64,000 bases of DNA from an uncultured Spirochaetales bacterium. GTDB taxonomy: Bacteria > Spirochaetota > Spirochaetia > Sphaerochaetales > Sphaerochaetaceae. Position 1 is the first letter of the stretch. The number at the start of each line of letters is the position of its first letter. The stretch spans positions 496,001-560,000 of the forward strand of contig CASFDW010000001.1 of assembly GCA_949293595.1 (NCBI GenBank), read 5' to 3'. Shown in pieces: positions 59,677 to 64,000 of this stretch. A model generated the notes under the pieces. It did not search any database and was not told the DNA's origin. It saw only the letters and a list, made by a program, of their open reading frames with translations. A program made the translations under genes and the position numbers.

Positions 59677-60852
59677 ATGATCAAAAGGAAACTCATCGCA
59701 ACAATCACCATGCTCCTGGCCCTGTCCTCCGCCACCCTTTCCGCAATCGGCTTCGGATACCACATACTTGAGATCAGGACCACACCGGAGTTCTCGAATG
59801 GAGTGTTCCCCTCCTCTCTCGTATACCAGTTCAACTTCCCCGTTCCCGACATGGTCCGTGGAAGCAAGACGGAATTCGCCTTCCGTCTGGACAACGGGCT
59901 TGAATACAGGACGCTCGAGCAGGATCCAGACACAGGGGATCCGTACCAGGAGGATCCGGACGGAAAGGGGGCTTTCCCCCGCGACTACACGGTGCAGTTT
60001 GACGAATTCAACCTTTTCTTCGCACAGGGATTCGTCAACACGCAGTTTGCAGGCGAGGACCTGCTGACGCTCCGGGTCTCCATAGACGGAAGGTTCGAGA
60101 ACGCCTTCGAACGTTTTTCCTGGATGAGCAATCCGGCAGAGACAGAGGGAACATTCAACAAAAGGCCGGGAGAGCCGAGATTTCCGGATTCGTCCTGGGT
60201 GGGGGCCCCGGAGCTCAAGGGCGACAGGTCCGCGTTCATGATATCGCTCTCGGCAGGGCTTGACATCAATTTCATGAGGGACAGAATAACAAGAAGGGAC
60301 GGTGTCAGGATGTCGGCGGACGTGAGGTACTCGCCATCCATGCTGCAGCTTTTCGGAGTCTCTGCGGACTACTATGCCATCAAATGCTCGCTCGATGCAT
60401 CCTGGACCGTGTTCTCCATCGGACAGCAGGGGGAAAGGGACACGACATGGCTCTCGCTGGTGCTTGACAACAGCACCAGTTACAGCTACATCAAAGGAAG
60501 CAAGGTCCCCTACTTCATCCAAGGCGGATCCATATGGGAGATAAAAGGTCCCAACACCGGACATGTGATCACTAACAGAAGCTCCGTGACGCTGTACGGA
60601 CCGCAGATCAACAGCTATGACTGCTATCCGTACGTCATGGGTTTTTTCGATATCGGATACAGCTTCGGCGAGCTTCTCAACAGCAGCACGCCAAGGCAGA
60701 TGAACGAGTTTTTCTCAGCGGTCGGCTTCAGGGCCGAATTCGTGATATTCAACATAGCCAGCATATACTACGAGATAGGATATGTGGCCGACCCCGTTCT
60801 TAACGGGGATAACGAAGTCCGGCAGTCATTCGGATTCTCATTGGGGTTGTAG
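59677..60852 (+). CDS. secreted barrel-like protein, paralogue of the previous gene
   Basis: 391 residues from the ATG at 59677, with GGGAGGAAAGG directly upstream; a longer reading would run into the previous gene. A signal peptide (LIATITMLLALSSATLSA) precedes a beta-rich mature chain. It contains EFNLFFAQGFVNTQF near residue 112 and LYGPQINSYDCYPYVMG near 310, matching the previous gene's FWNIFLEQGFGTNP and LTGPQFIAGDCYTYF, so the two arose by duplication. A negatively charged insertion (DPDTGDPYQEDPDGKG) is unique to this copy. It ends GFSLGL. An outer-membrane location is inferred. Confidence 0.72.
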   Translation: MIKRKLIATITMLLALSSATLSAIGFGYHILEIRTTPEFSNGVFPSSLVYQFNFPVPDMVRGSKTEFAFRLDNGLEYRTLEQDPDTGDPYQEDPDGKGAFPRDYTVQFDEFNLFFAQGFVNTQFAGEDLLTLRVSIDGRFENAFERFSWMSNPAETEGTFNKRPGEPRFPDSSWVGAPELKGDRSAFMISLSAGLDINFMRDRITRRDGVRMSADVRYSPSMLQLFGVSADYYAIKCSLDASWTVFSIGQQGERDTTWLSLVLDNSTSYSYIKGSKVPYFIQGGSIWEIKGPNTGHVITNRSSVTLYGPQINSYDCYPYVMGFFDIGYSFGELLNSSTPRQMNEFFSAVGFRAEFVIFNIASIYYEIGYVADPVLNGDNEVRQSFGFSLGL

Positions 60853-60853
60853 C

Positions 60854-61537
60854 ATGAAAAGAGCGGCCATTCTCATACTCATGTTGATACTCGGCGTTAC
60901 CGCCCTCTTTTCCGGTTCCTTCTATCTACAGACGGAAATCGAATCGAGCCTGGACACGAACATCTTCTCGTATCCGCTAGTGCAGAATGCGGATGCCGGA
61001 TATCTGGAATATAGGAGCGTGCACCCGTTCTTCTACCGTTTCGATCTGGGATTCGGGATAAAATCCAACATGTTCTTCAAAAACGACAGGGTCGGGCTGT
61101 CCCTGGGGGCAAACGCGCGCTTCCCGCTTTTCTCAAGAAGCTATGTGCCGTCCACCGGCGAGGCAGACTGGGACGAGGCAGCAGAGAACGGGAACTGGCA
61201 TTACGAGAAATACGACAGCCTCAAGAGCCAGATGCCGTACATATCTTTCTCGATAGGCTCGGCCTTCCGGTTCAAGCCAGGAAGAGTCTCGGAACTCGGA
61301 CTGGCCATCCGGCCGTCCATAAGCTCGTACGACCTTTTCCAGAGCTTCGAGATCGGCTTGCAGGTCGACGGCTTCGCCAACTTCATATTCGAGGAAAACT
61401 ATTACTTCACGATCGGCCTGAGCTACGAGGCCCATCTGATGAAATTCGTCAGAAGTCTGTCCGAGATATATGAGGAGAACTACTTCACATTGTCCGTCGT
61501 CCCGTATCTGGGCTTCGGTCTGAAACTGGGGGATTGA
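60854..61537 (+). CDS. secreted barrel-like protein of unknown function
   Basis: 227 residues from the ATG at 60854, one base after the previous stop. A signal peptide (MKRAAILILMLILGVTALFSG) is followed by beta-strand-rich sequence with Phe, Tyr and Gly (FYRFDLGFGIKSNMFF, GLSLGANARFPLFSR) and a C-terminal YLGFGLKLGD. Size and pattern suit a small eight- to ten-strand barrel. No recognised family. Third gene of the cluster. Confidence 0.7.
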   Translation: MKRAAILILMLILGVTALFSGSFYLQTEIESSLDTNIFSYPLVQNADAGYLEYRSVHPFFYRFDLGFGIKSNMFFKNDRVGLSLGANARFPLFSRSYVPSTGEADWDEAAENGNWHYEKYDSLKSQMPYISFSIGSAFRFKPGRVSELGLAIRPSISSYDLFQSFEIGLQVDGFANFIFEENYYFTIGLSYEAHLMKFVRSLSEIYEENYFTLSVVPYLGFGLKLGD

Positions 61538-61540
61538 GAA

Positions 61541-62179
61541 ATGAATACAACAAAAAGGATCGCGGCCGCAGTCCTGCTGCTGGCACTTTCGTTCAACCTT
61601 TACGCCGCATACGAGGTCTGGGGAGGTGCGTCGTTCGTCGGCAACCGCAACTTCCTGTCACAATCCGCCCAGCAGCACTACAGGCCCATGCTCGACAACC
61701 TCGGCCTCGCAGACGCGGAGATGAAACACGTCCGAAGGATCGGGACCAATCTCGAGATGGTCGTGTTCCCCTCCCCCGCGCTCAGGATCGGACCATATCT
61801 GGCGCTCGAGTTCCTTTTCCCGGTCGGATACTCCAGCTCCGCAGGGGATGGCGGATACCTCTCTAGGAACTTCGACAGGCGCAGCACCCTCAAGGCCGGG
61901 CTATCATATTACCAGATATTCAAGCGTTTCGGATTCTTCACCGATGCCGGGCTCGATATGTCCGTAAACAGGATAGCTACCACGAACGAGAAGAACCACA
62001 AGGGACCGGTTGAGTACGAGACGTTCGGCGAATGGGGGTATTTCATCAACTTCGGAATACTGGCAAAAACCGGGGATTCCTATTTCAAGCTCGGAGGCAC
62101 ATTCGCCCAGAAGCTGAACTACGGCACACCCGTGTTCGACGCAGCCCTGTTCGCAACATTCGGTTTCATAATAGATTAA
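61541..62179 (+). CDS. secreted barrel-like protein of unknown function
   Basis: 212 residues, three bases after the previous stop. A signal peptide (IAAAVLLLALSFNLYA) is followed by glycine- and aromatic-rich strands (YEVWGGASFVGNR, RIGPYLALEFLFPVGYS, ALFATFGFIID). The C-terminal pattern of alternating hydrophobics ending near Phe fits a barrel closing strand. It resembles the preceding protein in design but not clearly in sequence. Last of the cluster; no clear terminator follows, only an AT-rich stretch with short A-runs. Confidence 0.7.
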   Translation: MNTTKRIAAAVLLLALSFNLYAAYEVWGGASFVGNRNFLSQSAQQHYRPMLDNLGLADAEMKHVRRIGTNLEMVVFPSPALRIGPYLALEFLFPVGYSSSAGDGGYLSRNFDRRSTLKAGLSYYQIFKRFGFFTDAGLDMSVNRIATTNEKNHKGPVEYETFGEWGYFINFGILAKTGDSYFKLGGTFAQKLNYGTPVFDAALFATFGFIID

Positions 62180-62290
62180 TCGTTCCGTCTGAAAGAATAA
62201 CGATAAAAATATAAAAAAAACACGCAGAAAGCGGAAGAAACGTTTATCAATGGGTGAAAATAGCATATCATTTTTCCAAGGAGAACAGAA

Positions 62291-62956
62291 ATGTATACCA
62301 TCGGACAGCTATTCGATCTGGAGCACACCCAGGCGGCGGCGTATCTCAGCCGGTTCACATACCCGCATGAGGCATTGAAGGGGATAAAGGACATGATCAT
62401 CGAGACGGGACGCGGCCTGCCTGCCGACCAGTACTACGTGTACGGGGACGACATATGGGTACACAAAAGCGCCAGGGTCGCGCAGTCGGCATCCATAACA
62501 GGTCCTTGCATCATCGGCGAGAACACCGAGGTCCGCCATTGCGCATTCATAAGGGGAAGCGCGATGATCGGAAGCAACTGCGTCGTTGGAAACTCGTGCG
62601 AGCTGAAGAACGTCATCCTGTTCGACAACGTCCAGACACCGCACTACAACTATGTCGGGGACAGCATCCTTGGCTACAGGGCCCACATGGGGGCAGGAAG
62701 CATAACATCCAATGTCAAGGCGGACAAGAAACCGGTGGTGATCCGGGACGAGGAGGGACGCCTGATCGGGACGGGAATCAAAAAGGTGGGTGCATTTCTC
62801 GGCGACGGGGCGGAGATAGGCTGCAACAGCGTGCTGAATCCGGGAACCGTCATAGGCAGGAACAGCAACGTCTACCCCCTTTCATCCGTGAGGGGCACAG
62901 TGGCGGAAAACCATATCTACAAGGACAAGGACCACATCGTGGAAAAGGAGGTCTGA
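62291..62956 (+). CDS. left-handed beta-helix protein, GlmU-like acetyltransferase or nucleotidyltransferase relative
   Basis: 221 residues. From about 50 onward hexapeptide repeats appear (VHKSARVAQSASITGPCIIGENTEVRHCAFIRGSAMIG), forming a left-handed beta-helix, with GAGSITSNVKAD near 142 and GAFLGDGAEIGCNSVLNPGTVIG near 177. That pattern is close to the C-terminal part of GlmU/NDP-sugar pyrophosphorylase relatives; there is no N-terminal nucleotidyltransferase domain. AAGGAGA precedes the ATG. It ends one base before glmM, so a role in the UDP-N-acetylglucosamine route is likely, for example as the acetyltransferase half of a split GlmU. Confidence 0.8.
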   Translation: MYTIGQLFDLEHTQAAAYLSRFTYPHEALKGIKDMIIETGRGLPADQYYVYGDDIWVHKSARVAQSASITGPCIIGENTEVRHCAFIRGSAMIGSNCVVGNSCELKNVILFDNVQTPHYNYVGDSILGYRAHMGAGSITSNVKADKKPVVIRDEEGRLIGTGIKKVGAFLGDGAEIGCNSVLNPGTVIGRNSNVYPLSSVRGTVAENHIYKDKDHIVEKEV

Positions 62957-62957
62957 C

Positions 62958-64000
62958 ATGGGCAGATATTTCGGAACGGACGGCTTCAGGGGCAAGGCGA
63001 ATGTCGGTCTGACCGCGGAGCATGCATACAGGATCGGGCGTTTCCTCGGCTGGTACTTCACCGAGAAGAACAAGGACGATGCAAAACACAGGACCAGGAT
63101 CGTGATCGGCAAGGACACCAGAAGATCGAGCTACATGTTCGAATACAACCTTGTCGGAGGAATCACCGCAAGCGGAGCCGACGCCTGCATAATGCACGTC
63201 ACCACCACCCCGTCGGTCGCCTACATAACAAGGACTGACGAGTTCGACTGCGGAATCATGATAAGCGCAAGCCACAACCCTTACTTCGACAACGGGATAA
63301 AGCTCTTGAACGGCAGGGGCGAGAAGATGGACGACGAGACGATTGCCCTGGTGGAGGACTATCTGGACGGCAGGCTCGAGGTGTTCGGAAGGAAATGGGA
63401 CGAGATCCCCTACGCCACCGGTGCCGACGTCGGGGTCGCCGTGGACTATGTGTCGGGAAGGAACAGGTACATCGGATACCTGATCTCCCTTGGCATGTAC
63501 TCGTTCCGTGGCATGAAGGTCGCCCTTGACTGCGCAAACGGCAGCGCATGGACAATCGCACGGGTCGTCTTCGAGGCACTCGGAGCGAAGGTCATGATGA
63601 TAAACGCGGATCCGAACGGAGAGAACATCAACCTCAACGCAGGCTCCACCCACATCGAGGGGCTTCAGAAGTTCGTGGTCGAGAACAGGTGCGACGTCGG
63701 CTTCGCATACGACGGGGATGCGGACCGCTGCCTGTGCGTGGACGAGAACGGCAAGGTCGTCGACGGTGACCTGATCATATACATCTATGCCAAGTACATG
63801 AAGGACCGTGGAAAGCTTCTGACGAACAAGGTCGTCACGACGGTGATGTCGAACTTCGGACTGTACAAGGCGCTCGATGCGGCCGGCATAGAATATGCGA
63901 AGACTCCCGTAGGTGACAAGAACGTCTACGACTACATGGTAAGGAACGGCAACAGGATCGGAGGCGAGCAGTCCGGACACATCATATTCATAAAATACGC
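62958..64000 (+). CDS. glmM: phosphoglucosamine mutase, N-terminal part
   Basis: Starts at ATG 62958 with AAGGAGG about seven bases upstream and runs off the right edge; 347 codons are present. It begins MGRYFGTDGFRGKAN, the GlmM hallmark. The phosphoserine loop is ISASHNPYFDNGIKLL near 95-110, and the metal loop AYDGDADRCLCVD near 250. The enzyme converts glucosamine 6-phosphate to glucosamine 1-phosphate in cell-wall precursor synthesis. Related phosphomannomutases are possible, but RYFGTDGFRG and the loop favour GlmM. The pairing with the beta-helix acyltransferase-like gene supports it. Confidence 0.93.
   Translation, partial: MGRYFGTDGFRGKANVGLTAEHAYRIGRFLGWYFTEKNKDDAKHRTRIVIGKDTRRSSYMFEYNLVGGITASGADACIMHVTTTPSVAYITRTDEFDCGIMISASHNPYFDNGIKLLNGRGEKMDDETIALVEDYLDGRLEVFGRKWDEIPYATGADVGVAVDYVSGRNRYIGYLISLGMYSFRGMKVALDCANGSAWTIARVVFEALGAKVMMINADPNGENINLNAGSTHIEGLQKFVVENRCDVGFAYDGDADRCLCVDENGKVVDGDLIIYIYAKYMKDRGKLLTNKVVTTVMSNFGLYKALDAAGIEYAKTPVGDKNVYDYMVRNGNRIGGEQSGHIIFIKY

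Noticed and set aside
1..64000. CRISPR array, insertion sequence, prophage or rRNA
   Set aside because: No spaced direct repeats, transposase or integrase genes, or rRNA-like sequence were seen on either strand.

Overview
The window reads as a fragment of a Gram-negative, moderately GC-rich chromosome, most likely a host-associated anaerobic member of the Spirochaetota. This is inferred from family signatures: a long serine hydroxymethyltransferase (about 502 residues) of the type I associate with spirochaetes and chlamydiae, a topoisomerase I without visible zinc fingers, many secreted beta-rich proteins, a solute-binding protein whose signal peptide ends Met-Gly-Gly-Ser without a lipobox Cys, and fermentative AdhE plus a tiny rubredoxin. 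No rRNA, CRISPR array, insertion sequence or phage module is visible. There are two tRNAs, Arg(CCT) and Pro(CGG).

Layout. 1-5.1 kb: the start of a secreted-protein gene, a LysR regulator and a two-gene ABC exporter whose second gene carries a one-base frameshift. 5.2-9.4 kb: RelA/SpoT, a CBS-type inorganic pyrophosphatase and RpiB. 9.4-14.2 kb: a tight minus-strand operon joining a dihydropyrimidinase-like enzyme, a HAD-phosphatase/cytidine deaminase fusion, a phospholipase D-like lipoprotein and two small secreted proteins. 14.3-24.8 kb: GlyA, InfA, a Smr-domain protein, a CBS-ACT protein, tRNA-Arg, an aldo/keto reductase, TopA, secreted proteins, and a NusG-domain-II/Gx-transporter pair. 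25-28 kb: AdhE and a 38-residue rubredoxin. 28.2-37.4 kb: two more heterodimeric ABC exporters, one divergent from a TetR gene and one behind a MarR gene. 37.5-43.1 kb: ManA, a transaldolase-like protein lacking its Schiff-base lysine, YaaA, and a zur-znuACB zinc operon with a clear palindromic operator. 43.2-58.1 kb: an FGGY sugar kinase and then a sulfated-glycosaminoglycan locus. 58.2-62.2 kb: tRNA-Pro and four consecutive secreted barrel-like proteins. 62.3-64 kb: a left-handed beta-helix protein and the start of glmM.

How the genes work together. The 44.9-58.1 kb locus looks like a complete intracellular route for a sulfated uronic-acid polysaccharide. An LplABC-type importer (binding protein and two permeases, no ATPase) would bring in oligosaccharides. 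A heparinase II/III-like lyase, a GH88 unsaturated glucuronyl hydrolase and three Cys-type sulfatases, none with a signal peptide, would dismantle them in the cytoplasm. A membrane-anchored AraC sensor gene lies divergently in front. Three heterodimeric ABC exporters within 37 kb all pair one degenerate ATPase site with one consensus site.

Regulatory reading. Several genes (relA, the dihydropyrimidinase gene, the aldo/keto reductase, yaaA, zur, the AraC gene) have a -10-like hexamer 6-9 bases before the ATG and no good Shine-Dalgarno sequence. This suggests a class of leaderless transcripts beside genes with strong AGGAGG sites. Clear dyad operators sit at zur, tetR, rubredoxin and the permease promoter. 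All functional assignments are from reading sequence and family knowledge; no search was run.
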